Shown here piece by piece: positions 31,101 through 42,900 of a DNA stretch of 64,000 nt. The stretch spans positions 620,001-684,000 of the forward strand of contig NW_026705398.1 in assembly GCF_029867415.1 (NCBI RefSeq). The letters run 5' to 3'. Positions within the stretch are counted from its first letter, which is position 1. Each line of letters opens with the position of its first letter. The notes beneath the pieces are model-generated. The model worked only from the letters and a program-made list of their open reading frames with translations. It ran no database searches and was not told the DNA's origin. This DNA is from Vicia villosa (taxonomy: Eukaryota; Streptophyta; Magnoliopsida; Fabales; Fabaceae). A program made the position numbers and the translations under genes.

Positions 31101-32163
31101 CTCCTTCTTCTAGACGCATCCCCATGTTTACCATTTCGGTGAAATCACTTGGAGCACTAGCAATCATGCGTTCATAATAAAACGGACTGAGAGTATTCAA
31201 GAAGATCTTTGTCATCTCTTTCTCTTTTAACGGTGGATTAATCTGAGCAGCAGTTTCTCTCCATCGTTGGGCATACTCTTTGAAAGCTTCATGATCTTTC
31301 TGAGCCATGGACCGAAGCTGATCTCTGTCTGGAGCCATATCCGAGTTATACTTGTATTGTCGGACAAAGGCCTCACCTAGGTCATTGAATGTTCGAATAT
31401 TAGTGCTATCCAAGCCTGTGTACCACTTCAGTGCGGCACCAGTCAAACTGTCTTGAAAGTAATGGATGAGTAACTGATGATTATCTGCATAAGTAGACAT
31501 CTTCCTGGCATACATCACAAGATGGCTTTGTGGACAAGAACTACCTTTGTACTTCTCAAAGTCAGGGACCTTGAATTTAGCAGGTATTTGTACGCTGGGA
31601 ACCAAACATAGCTCCTGGGCATTCTTTCCAAACAAATCTTTTCCACGGATAGCTTTAACTTCCAACTGCATCTTGTTAAACTGCTCTTGGAGATCTCCCA
31701 CAAGATTACGCTGATTTGTGCTATCACCTTGATCATGATAAATCTCATTGTCTCCGTAAGGAACAGTGTGAACCATAGGAGTCGGAACCGTCATAGTGGG
31801 TTGAGAAAGTGCCATAGTGATTTGGGAAAAAGTTACCCCTGAATGTGGGATAAACGCCGAACCTTGTGCAGCAGGCGCTTCAGTTGTGGATGTTTGAACC
31901 CCAGAAACATTATGGCGGAAACCTGTACCAAAACTGAAAGGCGGGCCCCAACCTTCTGGCATGGAGAAAGATGGAATGCCGAACGCAACTGTAGAAACTG
32001 GAGTAGTGACTTCAGATGTTACTGTCGCTTGACTGTTGGGTGGCGGCGGCTGATTCTGTGCGGCCATCAAGGAGTCAACCAGAGTAGTGAGACTTTCCAA
32101 CTTTTCCTGAAGGGTGGTCACTGTACCACGAAGCTCAATATTCTCTTGTTCAGAGTGTTCCAT
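28150..32163 (-). CDS. Ogre gag-protease
   Basis: An open frame of 1337 codons. Residues ~5-36 form a short heptad-like helix (LRGTVTTLQEKLESL...). Residues ~195-357 match a retrotransposon gag capsid region (KFKVPDFEKYKG, ALKWYTGL, FNDLGEAFVRQY). A Cys/His cluster CPYHQGAPGHDLEHC near residue 490 and CRICC/HGC near 590 replace a canonical CCHC knuckle. The aspartic protease centre is VDTGSSLN with D881, and CVLGRPWIHEAGA later in the domain. A long acidic tail precedes the stop. Gag builds the particle; the protease cleaves the polyprotein. Translation as gag-pro from unspliced RNA and gag-pro-pol from spliced RNA is inferred. ATG at 32163 is chosen because it begins the conserved N-terminal helix. 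Confidence 0.94.
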   Translation of the reverse strand: MEHSEQENIELRGTVTTLQEKLESLTTLVDSLMAAQNQPPPPNSQATVTSEVTTPVSTVAFGIPSFSMPEGWGPPFSFGTGFRHNVSGVQTSTTEAPAAQGSAFIPHSGVTFSQITMALSQPTMTVPTPMVHTVPYGDNEIYHDQGDSTNQRNLVGDLQEQFNKMQLEVKAIRGKDLFGKNAQELCLVPSVQIPAKFKVPDFEKYKGSSCPQSHLVMYARKMSTYADNHQLLIHYFQDSLTGAALKWYTGLDSTNIRTFNDLGEAFVRQYKYNSDMAPDRDQLRSMAQKDHEAFKEYAQRWRETAAQINPPLKEKEMTKIFLNTLSPFYYERMIASAPSDFTEMVNMGMRLEEGVRTGRLTKEGGSSSGTKKFGSGFPKKKEQSVDMVSQGRPRGNVNRQRQVAAITPVVNTTPNPGFTPQFQQQQPRPQAQQLNNNQNRVQRAPQFDPIPMTYTELYPALIERGLVQTRAPPPVPERLPWWYKAEVSCPYHQGAPGHDLEHCIALKYEVQRLVRSNLLSFRNLNPNVQANPLPNHGGHVVNMVYGCPGQYRVYNINFSRADLVQMHATLCRGQNFRQHQYGSCRICCVDPHGCSIVRRDLQVLLDNGTIEIYRNRDENEVNMIGCYPHELLVSDINSEMPTVNVIVPHFNMPERMEVTYNKPKVPIAPLIICLPGPVPYDSDKAVPYNYSATMIKNGQEVPLPTLSSVVNIADVSRVTRSGRVYTPLPPKQPVAPATGQNPVNTPVGNPEGTPVSNTNTDVGQSSGTNVNPDFDEILKLIKRSEYKIVDQLMQTPSKISILSLLLNSEAHREALMKVLDQAFVDHDVTVDHFDGIIANITACNNLSFCDEELPEEGKNHNLALHISMNCQSDSLSNVLVDTGSSLNVMPKTTLARLSYQGMPMKFSGVVVKAFDGSRKSVIGEVNLPMTIGPHTFQITFQVMDIQAAYSCVLGRPWIHEAGAVTSTLHQKLKFVTNGKLVTISGEQALMVSHLSNFSFISADDVEGTQFQGLSLEDESSKKKASISSYKEAVKVVKDGTTTGWGQVVIPTKNETRAGLGCSPTFSNYTKKDETLRPIKETFISGGFLNPIPQEVNVLIEECIEEGLSDDEEEWKFYLNDSGYISQEEPYPPSEKTSAKEIPPIPAEVWDTLGQPSGKFDYMVKYTAPESSKIAIEDIQPTGWGDSFEYNSQPEEAYQYCQFSQQPEITDFNASAKVYNPEDGYHHINAIFEDEGEDGPATDSESVADNESLHPEDWEIHPENSEDCDSSYALQEVEEDRFNSTKNKVDKPGPSNPARPAVNTEDDSEGNFPEYIIHRGVRCYWKAVDVPNVVRRLK

Positions 32164-32486
32164 TACTCTTCTTCTGCTTGAACGAGTATTATATCTGTGA
32201 TCTGATTGCGAGCGCGGTCGAGAAACTTTGAGACGCGACAGCTTGACGATCTATTGGAGAAAGATCCAAAAGATGAGACTCTATACAACAGACTCGATAT
32301 GCAGAATGATGTATGCAAAAAGAAATTTATGATTTTTCCAAACATTTTAAAGATTATTTCCTTGCAAACATTTGAACACAAACTATTCTTTTATTCATTC
32401 ATTTTTTATTGCAATAATGGGAAATGTTACAACATTGGAGCATAGCTCCTTACAAAAGCAAATGATAAATAAAAAGCTAAACAATC
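32164..32486 (-). other. Spacer between Ogre ORF1 and gag
   Basis: 323 bp, AT-rich at the ORF1 side, no open frame. How gag is translated downstream of ORF1 is not evident here. Confidence 0.6.
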
Positions 32487-34010
32487 CTAAGCATCTTCAT
32501 CAGACGAAGAACCAAATGCATTGTGCAGCTTGAGCTTCATGATTTCTTTCCCATAGTAAGCTTTCAATTCGGCCTTTTCAGTCCTCAGCTTGTCAACAGT
32601 ATTCTTCCAATCATCAGGAGTCGGAGCGTTGCTTGTTGAGCCTTCAAGATTTTTCTTGCTTTCTTTGATGTACCTCTTTATTGCAGCGTCTTTCTGGCGA
32701 ATCTTCTCATCTTTGCTTATGAGCCATCCATCTTGATAATAGAGAGTTTCTTCGTGATCTTTCACTCTCTTCTTCAACTTTCTATTTTCCACATCAGTTC
32801 TACGAAACTTTTCTTCCCAAGCATCTTTTTCTGTCCTCATTTTAGCCAAAGTGTCTTGGTATTCTTCCACAGTGGGAATGTTGGGTCGTTGAGACACTGC
32901 AGGAAACATGGGTTTTTCATAAGTATAAGGCATTTGGAACTCCTTGGCTCTTTTCTTTACCCAGCAGGTGTAGGCGTCCATGGCGATGCAATTTCTTTCC
33001 TCACCTTTTTCTTTCCATCGGACGTCGTACCAAGCTCTCACCATTCTTGCTTTCAACCTTTTAGGATTATCCCCTTCTCGGTAAAAGTATCCTTCCACTG
33101 AGGGACCAGCAGGTTTAACTGAATTTGCATACCCGAGTTGTCGTCGGGCTAGGACCGGATTGTAGTTAATTCCTCCTTGTGTACCAATGAGGGGTACGTT
33201 GGCGAACTCTCCACAACTATCAATGGTTTCTGTACCACAGCGAGCCAAGGTATACCAATGAATATCATTATTAGTAAGAGACATAAGTCTTCGAGGCCAA
33301 CGCAAGCCTTCTCAGTTTTCAGTGAAAATAGGAGACTCAGGTAAGTGTGAAACAATCCATTTGAACAACAAAGGTGCACAACATACAATGATTCCACCGC
33401 CTTGGCGATTCCTATGATGGACAGAGAAATACATGTCACCAAGTAAAGTCGGAACAGGATTTCCAATCAGAAAGATCTTTATGGCATTGATATCAACAAA
33501 GTTGTCGACATTGGGAAACAGAACCAACCCATAGATGAGCAAGGCTAGTATAGCTTCAAAAGCTATCATGCTACCAGTTTCGATGAAATCAAAGGCTCTC
33601 TTTATTAGAAAGTGTGAAGTTAATCCCGGGAGGTTTCCTTTGGTAGTCCAATTACTCTCTACTTCAGACTTTTTCATGTGGATACTTGCTGCAATGACGT
33701 GTGACTTAGGAATGGCTTCCAAACCATTGAAGGGTATTTTGTCAGACACAGGAATACCTAAAAGATTGGCATACTCTTCCAAGGTCGGTACCAACTGGTA
33801 GTCTGGAAAGGTAAAACACCGGTAGACGGGATCATAGAACTGAACCAGAGTTTTGAGAAGTCCTTCATCAACATGAGTGTTCAGGATAGGCAAAAGCTTT
33901 CCATAACTTTTCCTAAAATTAGAAGGATCTTGTACAGAAGATGCTAACTCTATCAGTCTTTCTACATCAGGCGCTTTGAAACCGTACTTTTTGGTATACC
34001 TTTTTTCCAT
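32487..34010 (-). pseudogene. Ogre ORF1 (function unknown), interrupted by one TGA
   Basis: A single frame of 508 codons is split by TGA at 33312-33314. The first part (232 residues) starts MEKRYTKKYGFKAPDVE and includes LVQFYDPVYRCFTFPDYQL and PTLEEYANLLGIP, a pattern that in plants occurs in mobile-element-related and plant-mobile-domain-like proteins; I make that link only loosely. The second part resumes in the same frame after the stop with LRWPRRLMSLTNNDIHWY and ends in a charged, heptad-rich region (about residues 380-490) likely to be a coiled coil. ORF1 upstream of gag is a hallmark of Ogre. The frame is otherwise intact. The stop could be a copy-specific mutation, inherited from the source element, or read through at low level. 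Confidence 0.85.
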
Positions 34011-34816
34011 AACTTAATCCTATAATGTTTGCAAGGAAAATTCTCTAAAATTTTTTGGAAAAATCATGTTTTTTTTATGGAAAAAGATGGGTTTTTTTAA
34101 TGAATGTATGAATGCATGGATGCATGGATGCCACATATTCAAACATGGTGAAACAAACATGGTAACACTAACATGGTATTACAAACATGGTACACAAACA
34201 TGGTAACACAAACATGGTAACACAAACATGGTAACGCATAGGTTCAAAGGTCCAAAGTCACGAGCATGAGGTCAGAGAACCAAAAATGGGATAGATCTAG
34301 TTAATCACCTGCATGACATGTTCTACTGATACGTCAGAGTCTACATTTTTCTTTCGGATATTACCGGCCTTCCACAATTAAACTCATGAGCCAGGAATAT
34401 TCTCAAGAAAAACTCGTCTGAGTGTGGTTCTCCGCATGACAACTAATCCAAGTCTTCACCTGAATAGTTTCTGCACCACAACCTAATAAGGCCAGGATGG
34501 GTTGGGGTTCTACGGTCTCTCAGCTTCTACAGTTCAATGAAAGTAATAATGTCTTTGCTACGAAACATGCTAAACATATATTACCAACAAGGAACCTCCA
34601 CTGAGCGGAAGGATTCTCACGTGCGCCTGCACATGACTATACCCTCCACCTAATTTCTTATGTGTACTTAATCCGGGTTAGGATTTGTCCATAATGTATC
34701 ACTTGTAACAGAACCACACAAGTAACAGAACCAGAACCACACATATAACAAAAAAAATGAAATAAAAAATAAAGCAAATAGAATTAACCCTTCCTTTGGA
34801 AACAATAAAAAGATGC
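34011..34816 (-). other. Ogre leader between PBS and ORF1
   Basis: About 0.8 kb untranslated. A ~16-bp tandem repeat with the core AACATGGTAACACA (about 7 copies, 34140-34236) and a neighbouring ATGAATG/ATGGATGC repeat lie near ORF1. The rest shows no clear structure. Confidence 0.7.
34140..34236 (-). repeat. ~16-bp tandem repeat in Ogre leader
   Basis: Units of AAACATGGTAACAC and variants repeat about seven times. Confidence 0.85.
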
Positions 34817-34834
34817 TCCCCAGTGAAGTCGCCA
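34817..34834 (-). other. Ogre primer binding site (tRNA-Arg type)
   Basis: Minus strand reads TGGCGACTTCACTGGGGA six bases after the LTR end. Ogre is known to use a tRNA-Arg primer; the match is judged from memory and may have a few mismatches. Confidence 0.8.
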
Positions 34835-35528
34835 TTTTTCTGTCGCGGGCGAAAAACCGTTTTGTTCCTCTTTTTTTGTGGGATGAGACACCTGATGCCT
34901 TCTTTGGGCTCGAGTGCTCATAAAAAATGATTTTTCTTTTGTACCGACCAAACTTTTTATTGTTTCCAAAAGAGGAAAAGGAAAAAAGCTGCAATAACCT
35001 AAAAGTGGGGGGAGATCTTGGGTAAGAGGGTTGGTTATACGAAGGGAAGGTGTTAGCACCCAACGTATCTATAGTACTCTATAGGTTTCTTTGCTTTGTT
35101 TTTCATTCCATATTATTGAGAGGTTCTTGTGAAATAGGTGGGACCTAAGGTGTTTGTTTGATTATGCTCGCAAAGATCATCGCGATCCTCTGCATACATA
35201 TCCCTTAGAGGGAATCAGAGCATCTGTAGCTCGGGGTCTACGGGTGCTAAGGTTTGAATGGTTTTCTTTTGTTTTGTTTTGCTCGCCAAGGATCGACCTT
35301 GTGCCTACGTATTCTCAAAGGGATGTTGAGAAAGTCAGAGCAATCGTAGTTCCCACTTATGCTAGTGGAAGCAAAGGAAAATAGACAAATGTCGTCTAAA
35401 TGCTAGATGTATCTAATCTATATCATCACATACATCTGTTTGATTTTGTTTGAAAATCTTTTCATTATAAGCCCTGGGTCATGCCACTTATGGCGCTTAG
35501 AATGATAAAGATGTTTTTGTTTGTTTAA

Positions 35529-35696
35529 CCAGCCTTGTGGCAAAAGTTTCAATGAAGTCAGCCTTGTGACAAAAACTTTGATTAATCAGCCAGCCTTGTG
35601 GCAAAAGTTTCAATGAAGTCAGCCTTGTGACAAAAACTTTGATTAATCATCCAGTACGGTGGTAAAACAGTTTGATTGATTAGCCAGCCTTGTGGC
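35529..35696 (-). repeat. Hairpin array with GCCTTG loops (Ogre 5' LTR copy)
   Basis: Same six hairpins as 17801-17968, identical in the arms. Confidence 0.75.
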
Positions 35697-37323
35697 AAAA
35701 AAAGTTTGATTTTGATTGATTGATTGTTTGTGATGATATAGAAGAGATACTCCTATCATAGAGATGATAAATGTCTAATCTCCTAGGGTATTTGTGTTTG
35801 GATATTGGGGGATGCTTATAAGAAGCCCGTGGGTCCTTGTACGAAGCCCAAGAGGAGGCTATCCGAGGGTCCTTGCATTGTAAGCCCAAGAGGAGGCTAT
35901 GGGAGGGACAATCCAGGGTCCTTGCATTGTAAGCCCAAGAGGAGGCTATGGGAGGGTCACTCGTTTGTACAAAGCCCAAGGGGAGGCATGGTATAGTTGG
36001 TTTGAGCTCTTAGAGCGATTTCACCGGGAAACCATACTCTATGTCCTAACCTAAACTAGAGAGATTCTTTGCACGAAGCCCAATAGGAGGCTATGGGGAA
36101 CCTAGTGTTGTACTAAGTTGAACAAGCACACATATCACACATATGAACAAACATGAACAAGTATGAACAAACATGAACAGGTATGAACAATTATATATAT
36201 ATGACAGAGTGTGTGTATATAATGGAGTTTATGAAGGAAATATACCTGTAAGCATGATCCATTTGTATACACAGGGCTCGGGACTCACACTCGGGGAGAA
36301 GTCCACTTGAGTTTATTCAAAGCTATGTAAACAGGTATTTACAAAGGGGCTCGGGACTTATACCTACATGGAGGCCCATGATATTTTTGGGAAGGTTTAA
36401 AGAAACCTTCATTTTTGGTTTGTTATTCAAAGTTAAAAAAAACAGATTGAGATATGTACAAAAGGCGTACAATGAAATACCTAATTTCATGTACTGGAAT
36501 GGGTATGTACAAAAGGGGCTTGGGACTTATACCTACATGGAGGCCCATGGTATATTTACAAAAACATGGTTGATTGTTTTATTTACAGACGCGTTGTTTG
36601 AAAAACCGTTTGAAAGTTTGTTTTGAAAGAGTTTTCTGTACAAAGAAAAACTGTATAAAAGAAAAAAGAGTGGGTCTTATACTCTCTAATATTCGAGAGG
36701 CCCCTGTTTTATTTTCATAAAACAGGGTGGATGGTTTTGAAAATGATTTGAATGTTTGAAAAGATTTTATTTTGAAAAAAGTTTTATTGTTTAAAAAACT
36801 GTACAAAAAGAAAAGAAATGGGACTTACACTCTCTAATATTCGAGAGGCCCCACATCGTTTTGAAAATCAATTGATCAATTAAAAAGATTTAATCAATAG
36901 TTTCAAAAAGAAATGGTTTATTGTCTTTGAAATGAATCGTGATCGCTTGTTTTAAAACGATTTGAATTTTGACAAAAGTCAACTTAATTAAGTTAAAACA
37001 AGTTTTAAAGCTTAATTAAGACCTAAATGATTAGGGTTTGATCACAAAAAATATTTACAAGTGATTAGGTTAAAAATTAAATGAAAAAAACAATATTTAA
37101 AGTATTTTAAAAACACTTAAAAATGTATTATTTTAAACCTAATTAAAAACATATTAAATGAATCTTTTTTTGTGATTTTTTTTGATATTCATGAAATATA
37201 TGTGTTAAATAAAGAGTGTACAAAAAATGAATGAAAAATGAATTAATTTGATGTGTTAAATAATTAAATGAAGTTGTAAAAGAAAAATGAAAGAAAAATA
37301 GTTGTAAAAAAATGTTTTGGTCC

Positions 37324-37394
37324 CGAAGGGTGTTGAACCCGTGACCTTATGCTCACCACTCAAATACTTAGCCAACTGGACCACGCGCGTGGTC
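37324..37394 (-). other. tRNA-like module in Ogre 5' LTR
   Basis: Copy of 19595-19665, with two base differences in the neighbourhood; A- and B-box-like motifs unchanged. Confidence 0.55.
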
Positions 37395-38336
37395 TGTTTA
37401 ACACTTTCAACGAATTTGTTATATTTTTGAATCAATTTCTAATTTCAGTTTCAAAATCTGGCGCCAAGAACACATGAACAATTTGAATTTGAAAATTCTG
37501 AAAACTGGATTGTTTTGATCAAGTGAATAGCCTATCTTGCTCGATTTTCCACAAGGAACATGATGGTACCATTTAATTTCATTTATTTTCACTCTAAGAT
37601 CATTAATTTTCTGATGAACACGAAGAACCCTAATTCCCTAATTCAATCTGAAATCGTGTTTGTGCAAGATAAATAGCAATTGATTGAGGGTTAATGATCC
37701 TCATGTGTGCAGAAATGAGATGGTATGTTCATATTTCATTCATGATGCATGATTCATAGAGTTTGAAGTTCAAGTAGCTTACCTTCAAAAACGACAAAAG
37801 TGAGAATCGAATTCTGCAAATGAGGAGTTCCAGTTGTTGTTTCTTGATCTGAACACCTTCAGTGGACCTTATGGAACATGTTTGGATGCCTGGAACAATT
37901 TGAAAACCTCTTGATCAATCCATGGTACTCGATCTGCAGTATGGTTCAAGTGAGGATCAAGCTTAGTGATTTTGGTGTTTCAGATCATGTATGATGGTTG
38001 GAATAGTTCATATGAAGTATATGGATGATGTTTAGAAGGTTAGTTTGGACAGAATTTGCTTGGTATGGATTTTGGCATGATAAGGCTAGTGTTATGCATA
38101 TTTGGAGGTGAGATGATGATTCTGAGTTTTGGGATGATTTGAGGTGTGTGAATGGTTCAAACACATCATATATGATGTTTATGAGATGTTAGAATCATTA
38201 CTTTGGCCAGAAATTCAAGGGTTTGGAGGTTGGGATTTCTTCCTCACTTTGGAACTTAAAACTTGCAATTCAAGAAAGAAAGAGAAAACCTATCTTTTGT
38301 GAGGTTTTGGTGTGATTTTGAATGAGGTAAGGACCT

Positions 38337-38345
38337 CTATTTATA
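38337..38345 (-). promoter_or_regulatory. Probable TATA box, Ogre 5' LTR (active promoter copy)
   Basis: Minus strand CCTATAAATAGAGG. As the 5' LTR copy it would drive the genomic RNA. Confidence 0.7.
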
Positions 38346-39921
38346 GGCCAAACATTCTGAACTCAGAGCTTTGCAACTTGCTTCTTCTTTGGTGATTTGG
38401 CACTTTAAAGGATAGAAAGGAATCTTACCATTTAATGCATATGGTTAAAGTTACTAAACCATGGTTAAAATTTGCTATGCTTCTTATCTCTTTCCCATCT
38501 GTCTCAAATCAGAAAATATCTTCCAATTATTGCCTCTATGTATCATTACTTGGACCATTTGGCAATTTGGTTCATAACTTAGTGAAAATGGCATGAAATT
38601 TCAAGTGAAAAGTTCACTAATGTCAAAATTCAAAACCATGGCTACACTCCATATTTTTTCATGCTCTTGGACATTTTGGAAAGCTCATGTTACACACTTC
38701 AAAACTCTAGTTGGAAGTTTCTTCAAGACCTTTAAGGAAATGGGTGAAAAAGATCCATGAACTTTGAGAAAAATGAAGTTTTAAGTGAAGTTTTCAAAAA
38801 GTACCAACTTTGAAGCACCATATCTCTTAAATGGTTGATCTTATGGAAAAATTTTATATGTGTCAAAGTTGTTTATTGGATCAAAATCTACAACTTTCAT
38901 GTTGGAAGTTTTTTTCAGTTTGTAGGTGAAATTTTGAGTTATTCCCCTCCAAAGTTTGGAAAAAACCATGAAAAACACTTAGAAATTTTTCTAAGTATGA
39001 AAGTCAAACTTTTGACTTTTTGATTCTTGATTGATTTTCTTGATTTTTCTTGATCAAATGACTTCATATATCATATATTTGATGATTCAAAACTTCAAAA
39101 GTCATGGTTGACCAAAATTCCCCAAAAGTCAATGGTGATCTTGTACAGTTGACTTTTTCAGACGAATCGCGTTTCCGGAGATTTCAAATGAACCAGGCTA
39201 CCCTCACCAAATGAATGGTATGAATGAATCATATTGAAGCATTAGAGGATATTGAGCCATGGTTTGAGTTGTGGCACCATGTCCTGATTAAAAAGTCAGT
39301 TGTTCAGTGAATTAGGTCAAAAACCCTAATTGTCGACCTGATGAAATTGATGTCTGTGGATCTTGAATTGAGACACAATCTTCATTGGATATTATCATAG
39401 GGATTATTTGAAGATGATTGAAACCTTTGATTGAATTCCTGGGGGTTTTTAGGGTTTCCCAAATGTGATCCCTGATTTCAGTCCCTGATAGTTCAAAACC
39501 CTGATCTGAGGATTTGTCTGATCAATCTTTGTGTAGGAGATGTTATGAGCCAATGGATTAGGTCAAAATGATGCACTTGGGGTCTTGAGGTCATGTCCCA
39601 AGCCATTAGGTCAAATTCTGAGCAAAAGTCAAGAGTGTGCTGTCTTCAGTCAAAACCCTAATTCAGTCGATTCAAAGCTGTTGAGCTTGTTGAAATGAAT
39701 CTCTGAGGACCAAATGTTGATTATTGATGAAGATGATTCATTTGAGATGAAGGGAGAACAAAACCCTAGTTGATTGTTGCTTGTACTGATGAGTGATTTC
39801 TTGATTAAATCCCTGCTGAGTCACAAGTAGCAAACACAAACTATGCAATTTGTTAGAGATGCAAATGATGCATATGCAATGATATGAGGTGGTATCTTAG
39901 GTCAAAAATTGGGGTGTGACA

Positions 39922-39926
39922 GTAAT
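39922..39926. other. Target-site duplication GTAAT, right copy (Ogre)
   Basis: Matches 17108-17112 exactly. Confidence 0.95.
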
Positions 39927-39990
39927 ATATTGGCGTTCTTGGTATGATTTACACACCTGAGCTATCAATGCGATGTACCTGCGGGGTCCC
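39927..39990 (+). repeat. 5' LTR of element B, second segment
   Basis: Continues the LTR after Ogre (ATATTGGCGTTCTTGG, compare 58300 onward) up to CGATGTACCTGCGGGGTC, then diverges into G. About 123 bp found in the other LTR (58361-58483) are missing here. Confidence 0.85.
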
Positions 39991-42900
39991 TGAGCTATAA
40001 AAGGGAAGCACACAAGAATATCACACAAACGAGCATCCGCTCGTAAAGCAAACAAACCAACGGTACTGACCGAGTGGTACAAAAGTGGTCCCGCCATAGC
40101 CAAGGGGAGCAGCTCAACCCAAGTCAACCAAGCATTAGACCTCGCGAAAATGATCAGGCCATAGACAAGAGGGCGGACCCCTCTCAGCTACCAAGCCGTC
40201 ACGGATCAGAAAGGAAAACGGTGCGTGCGTACACCGAGCATCAACGTCGAGCAACGCGAGCTATAGGAAAGGCGAGGGTCCGGCTGCATGAACCCGTTTC
40301 CTGACATACTCGATAACAAGATCTTATGTTGGTTCGAAAGCGAGCCACGCATAGCGTGCACATACTGAACAGACTCGATGAGACTAGGCGGGGGTTGATT
40401 GCTAACCCTTTCCGCATGCCTTCCATGAGGACTTAACAGAGTGCCATATAGGACTTATTACACCGTGACTCCCTGCCGCAAAGCACAAATGTAAACACAC
40501 CAACAAAAACAGAGCCTCTTTCGAGGACTTGGCCAGATGCATGTCTAGATCCTACTTCTCATGTTATAGGATGATGCGGAAAGCGATAAAGTGTGAGAAA
40601 AGTAAAATGAAACGGAATCAATACCAAATGGATGATGATCCGTAAACTAAAGCGAAGAGAGCGAGTAAACTAGGATCCCGCGAGCGAGCTAGCAAAGCAA
40701 AAGCAAATAGTCAGCACACCGATTAGCCATGAAAGCACATAAAGGTCGACGTGCGCGTCGAGCACAATCACAATACACCTGCAAGAGGAACAAGCAAACC
40801 AAACAAGCAGATATAAAGTAATAGGAATGTGTCTCCAAGATGAGAACACAAAGCAAGTGAATGAACCTGTATCCCGCAAGTAAAGCGGAACACTCATAGA
40901 ATGAGCATCGACCGGTGACCGTCCAAAAGCCTCGCACACTAGCACACACGCTAGAGATGACAAGACACCGCAATCGGAATTGCGTTATTGCTATTCAAAA
41001 ATAAACTGGACAAAACAAACATGGAAAAGGTGCGGTAATACGTGAATAAGCATGCAAAAATCACACCGGAAGCCGACAAAAGTACCATCATGGAAAACGC
41101 AAAATTCAGCAATACAAATCATTCCACAAAATAGTAAAGCTCACGAGCTTTCCAACGATATAAAGAACATGCAAATCGGAGTTACGAGTCAAAAGATATG
41201 AACATTCAAATTTGGAAAAAAAAAACTAAAAAAAAGCATGTAACCGGTTACATGAATCAGGTAACCAGATACATCACTGGCAGAAGCCATTTTTTGGAAA
41301 AAACAGGGTCATGTAACCGGTTACATGAATCAGGTAACTGGTTACATCACTGGCAGTGGCGAAAAAAGGTTAAAAACAAGTCATGTAACCGGTTACATCA
41401 ATCAGGTAACCGGTTACATCACTGGCAGTGACGAAAAATGACCAAAAACAAGTCATGTAACCGGTTACATCAATCAGGTAACCGGTTACATCAGCACCAG
41501 AAGTGAAAAATCAGAAAATCAACATTCAAAAGCACTTCAATCATGCATCCAATAAGAGATGTAACCAAGCACGAATTTGCCTCAATTTGTACAGCATTAT
41601 GAGCATCAAACAAACACAATTAGGCATCAATCCACATAGATTTCAAGTCATCATCAATAATCATCAAGTAACAAGTTCATGCAAGCATTATAACAAACAC
41701 ATAGTACACCAAACTTGTATCCACATGCAATTGCAAGCGAAGATATCAATGGATCCCACATTTAATCATCATCAACATCAATTACGCATGATCAACCCCT
41801 AGATCTAGCATTCGAATCATGTTAACACCAACAATTAAGCACTTATTTCAAGGTTCAAAGGCTTACCGAATGAAGATCTTTAACCGACGCGCGAACCCGA
41901 ACACGACACGAACGCGAACACGACGCGAACGCGACACGAATGCGAAAGCAAAATCCAAGGGGAGAGAGGGTGAGGCGCGCGAGCTAGTGAGGAGAGGGAG
42001 CGAATCCGAACTCGAGATCTTGAACTTCAGTCCATGTTGATCTTGATTCTTGAAGAAAATTGATGAATATTGATGAAAGTTTTATGTAATTTGTGGTTTT
42101 GATTCAAGAGAATTGAGAGAGAATTGAGAAAAAGTGTTTTTGATGTTTTGGTGAATTGAAATTATGAGAGTCCCCCTTTTTGATTTGTGAAGAGCAAAAT
42201 GTTTATATATTGTCAACGCGAAATGTCCAAATTGCCCTCGATGCGTCTTATTTTGGCTCGTTTTTAAGGAAACTCGGTTCGGCTCTGAATTCCGGAACAA
42301 AACCAATGCCACTGTGAAGATGACCAAATTCTTGACTCGTCGCGAGAATCGCCTTAATCCGATAAGCGACGAAGAAATTACGCGCGTTTGAATGATGAGA
42401 AACGCCGATTCATCTGGCGCGACTCTGTAGAATTTTGTGAGTACCGCTCAAAGAACTCGATAAAACTCCAACTTAGGCTCGAAATCTGAACAAGCATGTG
42501 TGACGAAGAATCGAAGCTAACGAAATATCTGAGAAAATGCCCCCGGAATGGACTTCATACGATAAAAATCGAAGGAGTTATGAATTTTCGAACTCGGCGC
42601 GACATACTCGAAAACACACTTTTTACCGAAACAACGCGATGATATTTAAAATTCTGGGAGTTTTCCGTACATAATTGGCCTTCGGTCCGAACATATGAAA
42701 TCTTGGTATTGATGATACGGAGCTCCAGTTAAATTTTCAAGCGAATCCGACGAGCGGATTGTGAGATATGAATTTTCCGAGGTCCGAAACCCTACATTCA
42801 GCACTGTTTTTCACTGCGAAATCTCAAGTAATTTGCAAATTTGACGACCTGCCTCAAAGAATTGGCTTCCGAGCCGAACATGAAAGTTGTAGATATCGTC

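Larger units (their letters stand above)
17113..39921 (-). mobile_element. Ogre retrotransposon (Ty3/gypsy, Tat lineage), near intact, 22.8 kb
   Basis: Two ~5.08 kb LTRs, a PBS resembling the tRNA-Arg type used by Ogre, a PPT, and ORF1, gag-pro and RT-RH-INT reading frames are all on the minus strand, flanked by the duplication GTAAT. LTR length, the presence of ORF1 upstream of gag, and the intron between protease and RT are established hallmarks of Ogre in legumes. I count about 12 substitutions and one 1-bp indel between the LTRs (~0.24%), so insertion is recent. The target is the 5' LTR of B; the corresponding uninterrupted sequence is in B's other LTR near 58290. The only coding break seen is a TGA in ORF1. 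Confidence 0.96.
34841..39921 (-). repeat. 5' LTR of Ogre
   Basis: Nearly identical to 17113-22192. Differences seen include AATCG/AACCG near the LTR end, GGATAT/GGTTAT, one extra A near 37087, and GGTATGACA/GGTGTGACA at the LTR start. It contains the hairpin array at 35529-35696, a tRNA-like module at 37324-37394, the TATA box at 38337-38345 and a splice donor near 37782. Confidence 0.96.

Noticed and set aside
24229..32181. Many plus-strand open frames of 60-118 codons opposite the Ogre genes.
   Set aside because: They are antisense shadows of the gag-pro and pol frames and match no family.
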